NCBI GenBank assembly: GCA_003833135.1
Contig: QZLH01000753.1
Span: 19,124-61,894, forward strand
Length of the DNA stretch: 42,771 bases
Reading direction: 5' to 3'
From: Oehlia diaphana
Taxonomy: Eukaryota; Glomeromycota; Glomeromycetes; Glomerales; Glomeraceae
Both the position numbers and the translations under genes were made by a program. This document shows positions 1-12,450 of this stretch, in pieces. Positions within the stretch are counted from its first letter, which is position 1; every line of letters begins with the position of its first letter. The notes beneath the pieces are model-generated. The model made no database searches, was not told where the DNA came from, and was given only the letters and a program-made list of their open reading frames with translations.

Positions 1-3000
1 ACTATGATTACTAACTTTTTATATTTACTCTTTACTATTTATTAAATATTACTAACTTTATCAGTTATATACTAACATCTGTTTTTAAAAAAAATTATGA
101 ATGGTTTTTATTTTAAATATTAATTATTTATGTTTATTTACACTACTTATTAATATAAATAAATAAAGACACTATGTATTTTATTGTTGTAGAGTTTATA
201 ATTTTAATAAATATTCTTATGTGCTGTAATAAATTTTATTATTAGTTATATGATTACTACTAGAAAATTTTACCAATTGGTCATTTGACCATAAATTGAA
301 CCATAAATTGACTATTAATTAACCATAAATTGACCATAAAATTAACTATAAATTGACCATAAAATTGACCATAAATTGACCATAAATTGACCATAAATTA
401 ATCATAAATTGACTATTGATTGACCATTAATTAACCATAAATTGACCATCGATTGACCATAAAATCAACTATCAATCGGTCAACAATCGGTCACCTATCC
501 AACACCAATTAGTCACCTATCTGTTAACAATCGGTCACCTATCGGTCACCTATCTGTCAACAATCAGTCACCTGATAGGTGACCGATTGGTGTTGGATTT
601 TGGCGGAAATCAGACATCAATCAGGCAGCCCGATTGGTATCAGATTGGTAAAATCAGGCATCAATCAGGCATCAATCAGGCACCCGATTGGTGACCGATT
701 GGTGACTGATTTGACACTTTTCGACCTATGTTTAGCAAGTAGGTATTAATGATTGTGACCTTTTCTTTTGTGACTTTTTCTTTCAAATTAAACAAATAAA
801 TGAATTCAATACATCTCAAGTATAATTCAATTCGAAGGCTCTTTGAGAGTAAAAAGTATTCTTCCCAATCAGTATTGAACAATACTTTTAACTAATCAAA
901 TAAGTTGTTATAATCAGTAAAATGAAATGACTTATGATAGATAAGTTTCATAATATTAATATCAACAGCAATAGAAATTTAATTTTGAGTTATTTCTTTC
1001 ATACAGTTAATTAAAAGTGCCCTAAAATAATCTGATCTTTCTAATAATATACTTCTCTCACACAAAAAAAGTTTTCCATTATTACATTCAATTTGCAAAT
1101 AATTATTTTGTCTTGACATTTTGAATTGAATTATCAGTTAACGAACGCACGGTGTTTTACGTGAAAAAGATATTACATGCATCATAATGTAAATTGACAC
1201 AAGATACAAATTGACACATGGCATTTTACATGTGGCTGCAATGATGCAAATTGACACGTGGCATTTTATGCATGATAATAAAGACACTATTATTACATTG
1301 ATCATACATAATTCAATAAATAGTAACTTCACTTGATTGTAAAATTTTAACGTGTGAGTGATAGTGACGTGAAAATAGTATATAAGATGATTGATTTTGA
1401 TCGATCGCATTTTCCTAATTAAAAAAAGCAGAAATATGGATGTGAATAAGAAATATTTTAAATATATTGAAAAAAAGAAGATCGATAACACATTTTATTA
1501 TTATTATATATACAAAACAATTAAAGGCAAATTAAACTTTATTATAAATTATAACTAATTGATTGTATTTTAATGACTACTATAAAAATTTACTTAAACA
1601 ATTATTCCATCTATAAAGTGTAATATATAGAGGTATTTTACAACTTGCAAATAAAATTCATTTAAATATTAAAGTATTTTAAAATTGATACTAGTACTAC
1701 TTCAAAGGGTTTAAATACTTTATTCTAACTAGATAAGTTTAAGAAGCAGTTATATAAGCATAAATATAATTTGTAGCAATAAAAGAATAATATTAAGAAT
1801 ACTATTGACTTTTAGATAAAAGAAGAGCATAAATAGTGTAAATTCAGATTATTAAAAATTATAAGTATTATATAATCCTTGGTGAAAGTAATGGCAGTGA
1901 AAATCTGCTTTTTAATTTGACCATAATTATTACTATTCCAATTAGATCATTATTTGTTATACCAAATTAAATAGTAGAATAATCATTTATAAAGCAACAA
2001 AAAAAAAGTAATTTCAAATACTGATATTATTTTATTTATTGTTCAAAATGGCTTTCATTATAATTAAGTTTATTTATAAAGCTAACTTTTTTTTGAAATA
2101 AAATTTTATGTAATTTTTAATTGAACTAAAAATTTTCTGCATTTTCATAAGCAATATACCTTTTATAAGGCAAAATTCTAAATATTTATTATTCTAAATA
2201 TCACACTAGAGCTATTTCTTAAAAAAATACTGCTAAAATTAAAGGGACAATTATTTTATATATTTTAATTTTCATTAAGAAAACTTTGGAATACATGCAT
2301 TCTTGATTAACCAAATAATTTTCTAGATTATTAATAAGTTTTTTATTATAATAAATATATAAAATAACAATTTCTATATAGTATAAGTATTTATCTTCTA
2401 ATAATGAGTTTTTCTTGGCCATTTAAAGTTCAAATTTCAAGTTCTGAGAAATTTAGATTTTTTTTTGAAGTAATATATTAACACAAAAAAAAAGAAAATA
2501 ATTTCAGGTTATTTTTCAATTTATTTAGGAAGGAGTAAAATAATTCTGAAAATGGTATAGTTATTAATAGCAAAGTTATTTATGATAATAGTATATAAAG
2601 TCAAGTTGAAGCATGCATTGATGCAAATAGAGGTCAAATCAAATATTAATTGAATAATAAAATATATGCATTTTTGACTCTTTTGAAAATAAAAAAAAAT
2701 TCATAGTTTTATTATAAAATTTACAAGTTATATTAAAATAACTGACCTCCATTAATTATACTAGGATCTGTAAAAAATGTAAAATCTTATAATAGTAAAT
2801 TTTATTAAGAAGATATATCATATTACAAAGTAAATAGTACAGTAAACTAGAATTATATTCTTATATTCTTTATAATAGAGAACTGAAGGTTATAGTTATA
2901 CTTAATTATATAACTGATACCATAATTTTTAATAAGTTAATCAGTTATTGATTTTATAAAACCAATTTGATTTTTGAAATTATCTATTAAGAAGTAATGA

Positions 3001-3145
3001 CTTTTCATGAGATTAATTAAAGAAATATCTCCCTAGTATAAAAACTCAAAAAACATCATACTGTCATACATATGAAACTTCAAATTTTTCCTATTTGGAG
3101 TATTAAATAAATATAATATACACATATATATATTAATCGAATATA
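1..3145. other. AT-rich region without a recognisable gene
   Basis: Apart from the satellite at about 280-715 I see only AT-rich sequence with short, low-complexity open frames rich in Ile, Tyr, Phe and Lys. None has a splice structure, conserved motif or codon pattern like the genes that follow. Around 1180-1275 a short motif similar to AAATTGACACRTGGCATTTTA recurs, which is repeat rather than coding sequence. TA-rich and poly-A stretches are common. Confidence 0.6.
280..715. repeat. Complex satellite with inverted sub-repeats
   Basis: The first part (about 280-470) is a degenerate tandem repeat of an 11-12 bp unit close to AATTGACCATA. It grades into units of ATCGGTCACCT (about 470-575), then into inverted-sense units such as GATAGGTGACCGATTGG, and ends in ATCAGGCATCA units (about 600-690). 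The stretch near 497 (CCAACACCAATTAGTCACC) is roughly the reverse complement of 578-596 (GGTGACCGATTGGTGTTGG), so the block can fold back on itself. This could be a local satellite or the repeated terminus of a transposon; no transposase is nearby. Confidence 0.7.
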
Positions 3146-3989
3146 TTACCTAATAAATTTTTTTTCATCCTTCCTTTCTTGCCTTTCTTTTCTTTTTTCT
3201 TCTAATATACTAGTTTTACCTCTCTGATATTTAATTTGAGCAATTCTAGCTTTTCTCAATAAACGTAATATTTCATTTAATATTAACACCTAAAATTATA
3301 ACGTAAGTTAATTTCATTAAATAATACTTAATATGTATATTTATGTATTAAAATACTTACTATGCCAATTACAGAATTACATAATAATGGAAAAGAAAAT
3401 AGTATAGAGATAAAAGCTCCTCTTTCATCAAAATAATTTTCCTTAGAGAACTTTTGCCAATTATTTTGTGCCAAAGTATTGATAGGTTTAGCAAATCCAG
3501 TTAATATCACTAGAATCAAAAAAATAATTTAGAGTTGGTTATCGAAATAAAGTAAAAATTTTGGACTTACTTGAACTAAATGTTACTACTGCTAAAGATT
3601 TCGTATTATTTCTCAATTTAATTATTGTAAATAATGTTGTAATGTGAAAAGATAATAACATCCATAACCAAGGTTGTGACCAATCAATCTTTTTCACGGT
3701 TTGGTTAAGTTCATTAATTAAAATCAAATAAAAAAAATAGAACGAATTCAATTAGGTTCAGTAAAGAAAATAGTTTCAAAATAAAATAATCGTAAAAATT
3801 ACCGCATCAATAAATGCTTGAATGCTTTCTACAAAACCAAAATCATAAGTCTGAAAAAGAAATTCTCCAGTTGTTTCTGTACTAAAAAAATTATTTCATC
3901 ATTCGTCAATGTAGCGTATATATCTAATCCAAATTATTAAATATTTTTTAATAATACCTATCACTATACCTATCAGGTTCGTAATCCAT
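3146..3989 (-). CDS. TMEM18: Transmembrane protein 18 (TMEM18) homologue
   Basis: This is a five-exon gene (3989-3970, 3881-3803, 3688-3571, 3509-3361, 3289-3146) giving 169 residues; human TMEM18 is 140. It is recognised by the family blocks DWSQPWLW...SFH, then NNWQKFSKENYFDERGAFIS and FSFPLLCN, which match human [28 protein letters not shown] and FSAPLLVN. Hydrophobic segments lie around residues 40-60, 70-85 and 105-130. The C-terminal tail is strongly basic and Lys/Glu/Arg-rich, as in animals, where TMEM18 sits in the nuclear envelope and is linked to energy balance; its fungal role is unknown. A second possible donor 12 nt downstream of the exon 1 donor (GTATAG versus GTATTA) would add four residues in frame. 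The acceptor of exon 3 (AAAAAG) is weak. It is divergent from TADA1. Confidence 0.9.
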
Positions 3990-4126
3990 TTTTTTTTGTT
4001 CAGCTACCCGCAATTTGACTTATATTTAATTAAATACTAGTCAACTGGTTAAAAAATTTATAGCGTGAATCAAAAAATAAAACGTGCACAAACTTAACGT
4101 AAACAGCGTGTGATTTTGATTAAAAA
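3990..4126. promoter_or_regulatory. Shared divergent promoter TMEM18/TADA1
   Basis: Only 137 bp separate the two start codons, so both promoters and 5' UTRs must lie here or overlap. The stretch contains several GCGTG/ACGTG-like words (4063-4115). No clear TATA box is placed for either gene. The inference rests on gene orientation alone. Confidence 0.5.
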
Positions 4127-5344
4127 ATGTCTAATAAAGAAAAAGTGGTTAAACAACATATATCTCCAACATATTCTGATACTTCACCTTCAAAAATAAC
4201 AATTTCCTCCTCTGTAACGCCATGCTCAACGCACCAGAACAAGGACAAAAAAATGCAAATTACACCACAATTACCTAAAGATTCTTCAACAATTCTTCAA
4301 ACAACCACCGGAACTATTAGCACTCAAAATGATCCAATATCATTAAAAAATTCACTAGAAGCAGCTTTAGGAATAAACAAAGAAAAATATTGGTTATCTA
4401 TACAATCTTTTATAAAAGGTGAAATAAAGAAGATTGAATTGGATTTTTATGTTAATTCTTTATTACCGAAAGAACAGGGTAAGTTATTAATACTAAAGGT
4501 AGGCTTTCTTTTACACTTATTGAATAATTTTGAATAAAGGTGTATACATTGATATTGAATTTGTGTTTTTATTAGTTCATTTACATGATGAATTTATTCG
4601 TGCAAGTATCAATACTCGTAAAAAAAATCAAAATAACGTTAAAAATGCATCATCATCACAGAAGAAAAAATCTCTGAAGGAGATTATGTCTTCAATGGGA
4701 AAAGAAGAGAGAGATAAATTACATGTTATTTTAAAGGTTCATAATTAGTATAATTGTGTCTTTGATGTTTTTCAGGATAGTATTAACTTTAAAAGTGTTT
4801 TAAATTAGGGTGCACAAAATAATCAAGTTCATACAAATCCAAATTTGATGTTATTCGAGAAAAAATTTCCAAAAAATAACACTACAGATGACTTGACAAC
4901 AATATCTCCATCCTTAAACACTTATTTTTCAGTAAATGAGAGAGAAGATGAACTTTCAGAGTTTGATTCTATTTATACAAAAATGACGGAAGTTGCTCTG
5001 GATAATGGATTAATTGGTGGCGTATCTGAAGATTGTGCAAATTTGATGATTTATGCATTAGAAGTATTTAATCTTTTACTGAGATATTTCCTTCTTCCTT
5101 TCAAATTCATTCTTACTAAAATTCGTTTTTTTTAAAATTTTTTTTTTAGGCACATTTAAAGAACATTTTACATAGTTGCGTAAATAAGATCAGATCAAAC
5201 GATTTTGATAAGAAAAAGACAATTAGTAATTCACCAATATCGTTAAGTGATCTTGCATTTTCATTGGAATGTACTCCTTATATTCTAGTAGAAAATAATT
5301 TTATATTGGAAAGAATACTAAACAAAATTAATAAGAAATTATGA
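4127..5344 (+). CDS. TADA1: Transcriptional adapter 1 (TADA1/Hfi1), SAGA core subunit
   Basis: Four exons (4127-4478, 4576-4736, 4809-5063, 5150-5344) encode 320 residues; human TADA1 is 335. After a Ser/Thr-rich disordered N-terminus of about 75 residues comes the SAGA-Tad1 signature LEAALGINKEKYWLSI, corresponding to the human block LSEALGDNVKQYWANL. The middle is Lys/Ser-rich. The histone-fold-like block ALDNGLIGGVSEDCANLMIY followed by ALEAHLKNIL matches human [25 protein letters not shown]. The C-terminus (SLSDLAFSLECTPYILVENN) matches the human MYDLFEALQVHREVIP region. Known role of the family: a structural subunit of the SAGA acetyltransferase coactivator in the nucleus. The start is the only ATG that opens the frame after upstream stops. 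It lies 169 bp upstream of RSM19 on the same strand. Confidence 0.9.
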
Positions 5345-5513
5345 TCTATTTTAATAAAGTTAAGGTTATTAATTGCTAAATAATGATTTGTTGATAATCA
5401 AATACTTAAATCCGCAGTCCGACATTTTTGATACGTTATTTATCACATGACATTGATCCCGTTTAAGTATATAATAAATATTTAACATATTATTTACCGA
5501 CATTTTTATTACA

Positions 5514-5936
5514 ATGCAACCTACTCTTAGTTTGTTAAGTCGTTCGGTTTGGAAAGGTAGCCATCATTTTTTTTTAAAAAAAAATTAAATTATATAATTA
5601 TACCATAATTAACTTTTCTTTCAAAATAGGTCCTTTTTTTGTAAAATTTCCTGGTATAATTTTTTTTAGTCCTTATTATTTTTACCTATTTTACGCGATA
5701 AAAAATGTTATTTAAATCTTTCAGGGTTACGTCAGGCTCAGGCAAATAACGTTCCGATAAAAACCCAAGCAAGATCATGTACAATCTTACCAGCATTTGT
5801 TGGATTAAAGTTTTTGGTACATAATGGTAAAGATTACATACCTGTTACAATTATGGAAGAGATGGTTGGTCATAAATTAGGAGAATTTTCCCCTACTAGA
5901 AAGAAATTTACTTTTAGAAAGACTAAAAATAAATAA
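5514..5936 (+). CDS. RSM19: Mitochondrial small ribosomal subunit protein uS19 (RSM19)
   Basis: Three exons (5514-5556, 5630-5653, 5725-5936) encode 92 residues; yeast Rsm19 is 91. The second exon is only 24 nt. The protein starts [20 protein letters not shown], then has the conserved [23 protein letters not shown] and [16 protein letters not shown] blocks typical of uS19, and ends FRKTKNK. It is nearly collinear with the yeast mitochondrial protein, so it is assigned to the mitochondrial ribosome rather than the cytosolic uS19, which is longer. uS19 sits in the head of the small subunit near the A site. The start ATG directly precedes the family N-terminus. It converges on DTWD1 with 112 bp between the stop codons. 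Confidence 0.95.
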
Positions 5937-6048
5937 ATATAAAAACTATCCGTGACTTTCAAAGAGGATAATATTGTTTCACACATTGTTTTTTACAAAG
6001 AAATTTAATTCATCTGTAATTAATTCATTACAGCGAACGTTAAAACAT

Positions 6049-6713
6049 TTATTCATCATATTTAATATAACCCTGACGATGTCTTGTAGTAAAATGTTTT
6101 TTACCTTTATCATTTCTATAGGAAGATTGAATAAATTCATAAAAATATTTATAATACCATAATAGATCATCATATTTCCCGTTGTAACTATTTTCATTAT
6201 CAGTAATAGATTCATAAGTTACGTAATATTCTTTTAAAAAATAATATAAAGCTTCTATAGTGGCTAAATAATTTTCACTCTTATTTTGATATCTCCAAAA
6301 AAGTGTTTTTTGTGGGTTTATAGTAACTTTTCTTATATTTTTTAATTCTTCTGTAAATTTTGTTAAACTTGACGCTTGTTGCCATGTACCATCTACTACT
6401 AATAATTTATCGAACGAATCTCTCGGTATTTCGTTTAAAGTTTTTGAATCCTACAATAAAAATATATGTATATTTATAAAGATGTATATAGTGTATTTAA
6501 AATTGTTTAAAGAAACAAATTAAATAAATTAAATTAACTTACCGGACCAGGAAAGAGTAACAATAATCTATCTGGATTTTCATATTTTGGAATTTCTAAA
6601 CTAGAATATATCGAAATATCATTTGGAGCTATAATCTTCGCATGCGCTACTGTTGATTTACCTTCCAATTCTTTGATATGTTTAATTCTAAAACATATGC
6701 AATATATATTGTG

Positions 6714-6751
<38 letters not shown>

Positions 6752-7220
6752 CGGAAAAAAAATTATTTTAATAAAGCCAATTCTTAAAAGAAACAAAAAA
6801 ATTTACATAAAATTTTAAATGAAATCCCACACATCAATTTTAATAGGTAATTCAAGATAAGGAACATCACTTCTTTGACATCCGACAACTTGATAACACC
6901 AATAACAAAAATATTTCATTGAACGAGTACATTTAGGACAAAAACTTCTTGTATTCAACGTATCAAGTATTGCTGTTGAAGATATTTTGAAACTGTCAAA
7001 CGGGGAATGTTGAAGTTTGGAATCTTCCTCCGGTGATGTTCGTTTTGAGTTTTGTTGGTGCTTATCGAGTGATAATGTACCGAAAAGTAAATCTATAGGC
7101 TCTTCGCCTAGTTTGATAACTTTAGGAAAAAGGGTGTTAATTTATAATTTTACATTGTTGTATAAAGATAAGTTTTGATTAATAAAGTAAACCTTCTTGT
7201 CGTTCTAATTCGCTTGTCAT
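6049..7220 (-). CDS. DTWD1: tRNA-uridine aminocarboxypropyltransferase (DTWD1-like)
   Basis: Four exons (7220-7193, 7119-6831, 6687-6543, 6450-6049) give 287 residues; human DTWD1 is 304. The N-terminal part has a cysteine cluster (CPKC at about 70-73, then Cys 81, 84 and 90) that probably binds a metal. Next come LELPIKIDV, GKSTVAHAKIIAP, LLLLFPGP and the hallmark VVDGTWQQA (D174-W177), the DTW motif. Family members transfer the 3-amino-3-carboxypropyl group of SAM to a tRNA uridine, giving acp3U; DTWD1 modifies position 20. Two donors are unusual: exon 1 uses GTTTAC, and exon 2 probably uses GTGGGA, chosen because only that join restores the conserved D-V-I-K-H segment in frame. It is divergent from WTAP, another RNA-modification factor. 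Confidence 0.88.
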
Positions 7221-7362
7221 AATGAAATTTTGATTTTAGTTTACGATAAACATGATCAAAGATTTATAAGTTGTGCAACATTAAAAAATTCGCACAATTT
7301 AATCATCATTTAAATTAAACCGTTAGAAATTCAAGCTTTTTTCAGAATTCCCAAAAGTATTA
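7221..7362. promoter_or_regulatory. Shared divergent promoter DTWD1/WTAP
   Basis: The start codons are 142 bp apart and point away from each other, so the promoters overlap here. The interval is AT-rich, with no motif I can assign firmly. The pair links two RNA-modification genes to one short control region; this is an inference from layout. Confidence 0.5.
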
Positions 7363-8785
7363 ATGTCAACTACTGCCTCACCACAAAAGAAACGAAGGTT
7401 ATCAAATCCTTCGATAGAAGGTTAATAATATGCTTGAGAATTATGTTTTTTATTTAAAAATTTTCTTTAGAACTAACAGTTTAATATATAGATCGCAAAG
7501 TTGTTATAAATGAACCAACAAAAAAAGTATGAACTTTTATTATCTTTATATTACTATTATCGTTATGTTTATTTAATGTTTGTTTATGTTCAGACCAAAC
7601 AGGACAATTTAAATAACGGAGGAGTTTCAATTAGCAACAACGCAGTTACTACCAATACAGAAACAACAGAGACACCTTCAGTTTTATCGAACTTACCAAC
7701 CAGTAGTAACACTCGTGCTAATGCTAATACTTCAGTTAATAACTCTCTAAAACCTGTAGGGCAGAATAATATTAGCAATATGTCAGTTAGTACTTCAGGG
7801 ATTAACAATAATAAAGAAAAAGAAAAAGAATCAATATCTGCTTCTACAACAAGTCCAACATCCCCCGTTAAAGGAAAAGGCAGTATGAACCAACAAATAC
7901 ATCAGAGAACTTCTTCGACTTCTTCAACACATACACAACAACTTAATGTGCCCTTATCTCAATTACCTCCACATGAATTGTTAATTCGCTGTACAAAGAA
8001 AGAAGAAGAAATTCAAATTTTGCTGGTAAATCTTATAAAAATTTCGTTAGTTTTATTTATTTATTTTTTTAATTTAAAATATAAATACTAATTTTAATAT
8101 TGTTTATGTAGGGAGAACTTCAAACTCTTTCTCAAACTCTTACTCCTGAATTTTCATATGATCTATCACTCCGTAAAAAATTTCTCGATCCTGCTACTAA
8201 TATTTTATTTCGAACCATGAAAAAAGAATTGGAAGATAAGGATAAATTTATTGAAAGTTTACAAAGAGAATTAGAGGGTGTTGGCTTTACTCCAAATAGG
8301 TATGTATATTAATTAATTTATATTAATCGTATGAAAAATCACTTCTTTACACATTAATATATTTTTATGAATTATAGTATTACGGGTAAAAAACTCGTTG
8401 CAAAATTACTTGCATTACAAAATGAAAATGAGGAGCTAGGAAGACAGCTTCGACAAGGGCGTGTAGAACAATATGAAATTGAAATAGCTTTACAAAGAAA
8501 AGTTATTGACGAACTTAAACAAGGACTTGAGGGTATTTTATCAGATAGATTATAAATTATGATTAATGACCTTTAGTTTGACTTACAAAACAAATTTTGG
8601 TGTATGTAGAATCGGATAATCAACTTATATCCTTAGATGCAGAAATGGAAAGATTACAAAATCTTTTATTTCAAATGAGAGCAAAAGTTAAAAGCTATGA
8701 AGAAAAATATGGTCCTTTAGAACCCGATAATAAAGATGATGCAGCGGAAACTTCAACTATTAAAGAGGTAAGTGAAGTAAATTAA
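7363..8785 (+). CDS. WTAP: WTAP/Mum2/Fl(2)d family m6A-methyltransferase complex subunit
   Basis: Six exons (7363-7420, 7492-7526, 7594-8025, 8112-8299, 8378-8532, 8610-8785) encode 347 residues. The start has a basic, nuclear-localisation-like PQKKRRL. Residues 30-150 are low-complexity Ser/Thr/Asn. From about residue 155 to the end is the coiled-coil WTAP domain: LRKKFLDPATNILFRTMKKE, GFTPNSITGKKLVAKLLALQ, then NENEELGRQLRQGRVEQYE. These match human KKYCMDPSVNLL, FTPDSQTGKKLMAK and ENQELGRQLSQGRIAQLE. WTAP is the regulatory scaffold of the nuclear METTL3-METTL14 writer; Mum2 is the yeast relative. The final exon has a perfect GTAAGT donor at 8769, just before the stop, so a short alternative 3' exon is possible (for example after the acceptor near 8850). 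Confidence 0.9.
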
Positions 8786-9223
8786 TTGATAAGAAAATTT
8801 TAACTTTGCAAAAGTATTTTTATTTTATTTTATTTTTTTTGAAAAAAAAGAGAAGGAAAAAAAAAATTGAGGATTACAAGATCAATACAATTAATATGTA
8901 TTAGAAATACTATTTAATTCATTTGATTTTTTAGAAAAAATTAGAAACGTAAATGTTTCTATATCCAGATCGGGTGAATTAAACGATTTATTTATATAAT
9001 GCTGTCATAATACTATAAATAAAATTATAATCATCATGTGATCATCCGAACTCTATACTGTAGTATAGAATATTAAAAAATTTTTTTATGCAGTTTCAAT
9101 ACAATTGTACAATTGATGTTTTTCAAATACCGATTGATTTGCTACTATTTTTAAACGGCATATGTCTACGTGTTACACACTTTATCGTAAAAATATTCTT
9201 ATCTGCCTAGTTTCGCTTTAAAA

Positions 9224-10608
<1,385 letters not shown>

Positions 10609-11181
10609 AAAAGAAATATAAAACTTTTTTTTAATAAATTGTACTTACCGATATTTATATAAGCTTTCATTTTCGTCTTTTTAGACCGATGGAGAATATT
10701 AAAAAAAATATATACAGTATATTTAAATACTACCGAATCTACGGAATTATCCTTTTGTTAAAAACCATTATATATTCAATACCATGATAAAAATTTAGCA
10801 ACAAAATTTTATCAAAGACCAACCAAGTCTGATATAGATCAACCGCATGAAAAATCACGTGAAATTTTGATCAATAGATCCAAATTCACATGACTGTGCT
10901 AAAAAAAATTGCACTTCCCCAGTAACACCACTAAATTTTTCACCCCACGTGACCTAATAATATTCATCACCGGCATCACTCCCCACCGCGTTTTCACTGT
11001 TTATATTTATTAGTTTTTTTTTGCCTTCCAAAATTATTTTTTTCACAACCCCTTAAATATCACCAGTCACGTGGGGGTGAAATTTTAATGGGGGGGCCAA
11101 GGTCCAAGGCATAACCTCATACAATGCACATGACTGTACTCATGTATGTGACTAAGGTATTTCCCGCATCTTTCTCCGGAA
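10609..11181. other. Upstream region of the deaminase, with E-box inverted repeat
   Basis: This gap is locally less AT-rich than other intergenic DNA. It contains two CACGTG E-boxes inside an inverted repeat (see 10932-11087), C- and G-runs near 10970-10985 and 11088-11097, and two copies of CACATGACTGT (about 10887 and 11126). No coding frame is seen. It may hold the promoter of the deaminase gene or a small MITE. Confidence 0.5.
10932..11087. repeat. Inverted repeat with CACGTG cores
   Basis: The left arm at 10932-10953 contains TTTTTCACCCCACGTGAC, and the right arm at 11066-11087 contains GTCACGTGGGGGTGAAATTT. They are near-perfect reverse complements separated by about 112 bp. Flanks are C-rich on the left (TTCCCC at 10915) and G-rich on the right, so the symmetry may extend outward. 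This could be the termini of a short MITE or a paired bHLH-binding control element ahead of the deaminase start. Confidence 0.65.
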
Positions 11182-12450
11182 ATGAAAGAGATAGAAAAGC
11201 AAGAGAAAGAATTTTACAGTAAATTGCAGGTTGCTGGAAGTATTAAATTTGTTGTTGGCGAAGAAAGTGACGAGTTTATTGGTCTGACGAAGACGAAGCT
11301 GACGAAGAATGAGAAATTTTCTCGTGATTTAGCAACAATACTGGCAAGGAAAAAAGAAGCGGTGGCAGTAAATTTGACAACTTATTCCGATTACTGTATA
11401 ATTTATATTTCTAAGAACAGTAATTGGCTTCAAATAGATTTTGAATATATCAAAAAAATCCAGGAATGCCTGATAAAAATATCAAAATATGAACCCATGA
11501 AATGGGAAGAAGCAATTAAAAAGTCTGATACAAAGACTTTATCTGCCAGCGTAATTGCGTACTGTTCTGAGAAGTTCGAATCCAGACTTGATAAACTTAA
11601 AAGAGACATTAGAGATGGTAAAAATGATCAATATATTAAATCTTTTATAGAATATGCTTCAAATTCAGTTGACATTAACCATGATAAAGCGAATAAACTC
11701 ATCATATCAAGGGTTTGTTGCTGTTATTATAAAAAAGTTTCTAAAGATGTTACAATTCCGAAAAAATTTCTAAAGCATCTCAAAAAGGTAGGATCATATA
11801 TGAGGTCTTTGATCGATATCACGAGTTGCGCATGTAATAAAAAATACAAAGTCCTGTTTTCCAATATGAAACTGCATATATTGAAGCCCATTGTTACTTA
11901 TCAACCCATATTTTCATGGAAAAATATCATCCAAAGGTTTATTCCTGATCCCATGGAGTATGAAAATTTCAAGAATGCATGTTTGGGTAATAAAATCAAA
12001 GCGAGCAGATTAGCAAAAATATATGATGATGTAAAAAATCTGGAACTTGAAAGCATTAAACAAGGCATATATTTACATGCCGAAATGAACATATTGAACG
12101 AAATAATGAATCAGAAAAAGAAAGCTAGGGTGTATATAGCAGTATCCAAGAAATGTTGTTACTTGTGTGAATTGTATATCAAATATGCACAAAAACAAGG
12201 ATATAATATCGTCATCTCTGGAACGCACAAAAAGATATATAATCTATGGAAACTTCCAACAGATGTTGCCTTCAAAAGTAATTTCCTGTCATATGTACTA
12301 AAAGAACTTGATAAAATCATACAAGAAGAAATAGATAATAGCTCCAGTTTATTGGTGGAATCTGGTAGCGATGAAAGTAGCGCTGATAAAATTAAGGTTG
12401 ATGATGAAGAACATAATGCTAATCTTGACGCTGAACTTAAAGGTGTTTAA
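11182..12450 (+). CDS. OTT_1508-like deaminase family protein (predicted nucleic-acid deaminase)
   Basis: A single uninterrupted frame gives 422 residues, in contrast to the intron-rich genes on both sides. The C-terminal third carries a zinc-dependent deaminase signature: LHAEMNILNE (H299, catalytic E301), then VYIAVSKKCCYLCELYI, where C326 and C329 complete the H-A-E / C-x2-C set. This arrangement and the SKKxCxxC context fit the OTT_1508-like deaminases known from Orientia and expanded in fungi. The N-terminal 250 residues are Lys-rich and mostly helical, with a Cys cluster (RVCCCYYKK, about 176-184) of unknown role. The tail (about 395-422) is acidic. Substrate is unknown; the family has been proposed to act on nucleic acids. 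Assignment rests on motifs only. Confidence 0.75.
   Translation: MKEIEKQEKEFYSKLQVAGSIKFVVGEESDEFIGLTKTKLTKNEKFSRDLATILARKKEAVAVNLTTYSDYCIIYISKNSNWLQIDFEYIKKIQECLIKISKYEPMKWEEAIKKSDTKTLSASVIAYCSEKFESRLDKLKRDIRDGKNDQYIKSFIEYASNSVDINHDKANKLIISRVCCCYYKKVSKDVTIPKKFLKHLKKVGSYMRSLIDITSCACNKKYKVLFSNMKLHILKPIVTYQPIFSWKNIIQRFIPDPMEYENFKNACLGNKIKASRLAKIYDDVKNLELESIKQGIYLHAEMNILNEIMNQKKKARVYIAVSKKCCYLCELYIKYAQKQGYNIVISGTHKKIYNLWKLPTDVAFKSNFLSYVLKELDKIIQEEIDNSSSLLVESGSDESSADKIKVDDEEHNANLDAELKGV

Noticed and set aside
280..715. CRISPR-like regular repeat
   Set aside because: Units are adjacent and degenerate, without unique spacers, and the genome is eukaryotic.
1138..1491. Minus-strand 117-codon frame
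   Set aside because: It overlaps short direct repeats and poly-A/T DNA, and the peptide has no recognisable composition or domain.
10609..10680. Extra downstream exon of deoxyhypusine synthase
   Set aside because: The protein already ends at the usual family length, and no donor precedes the stop.
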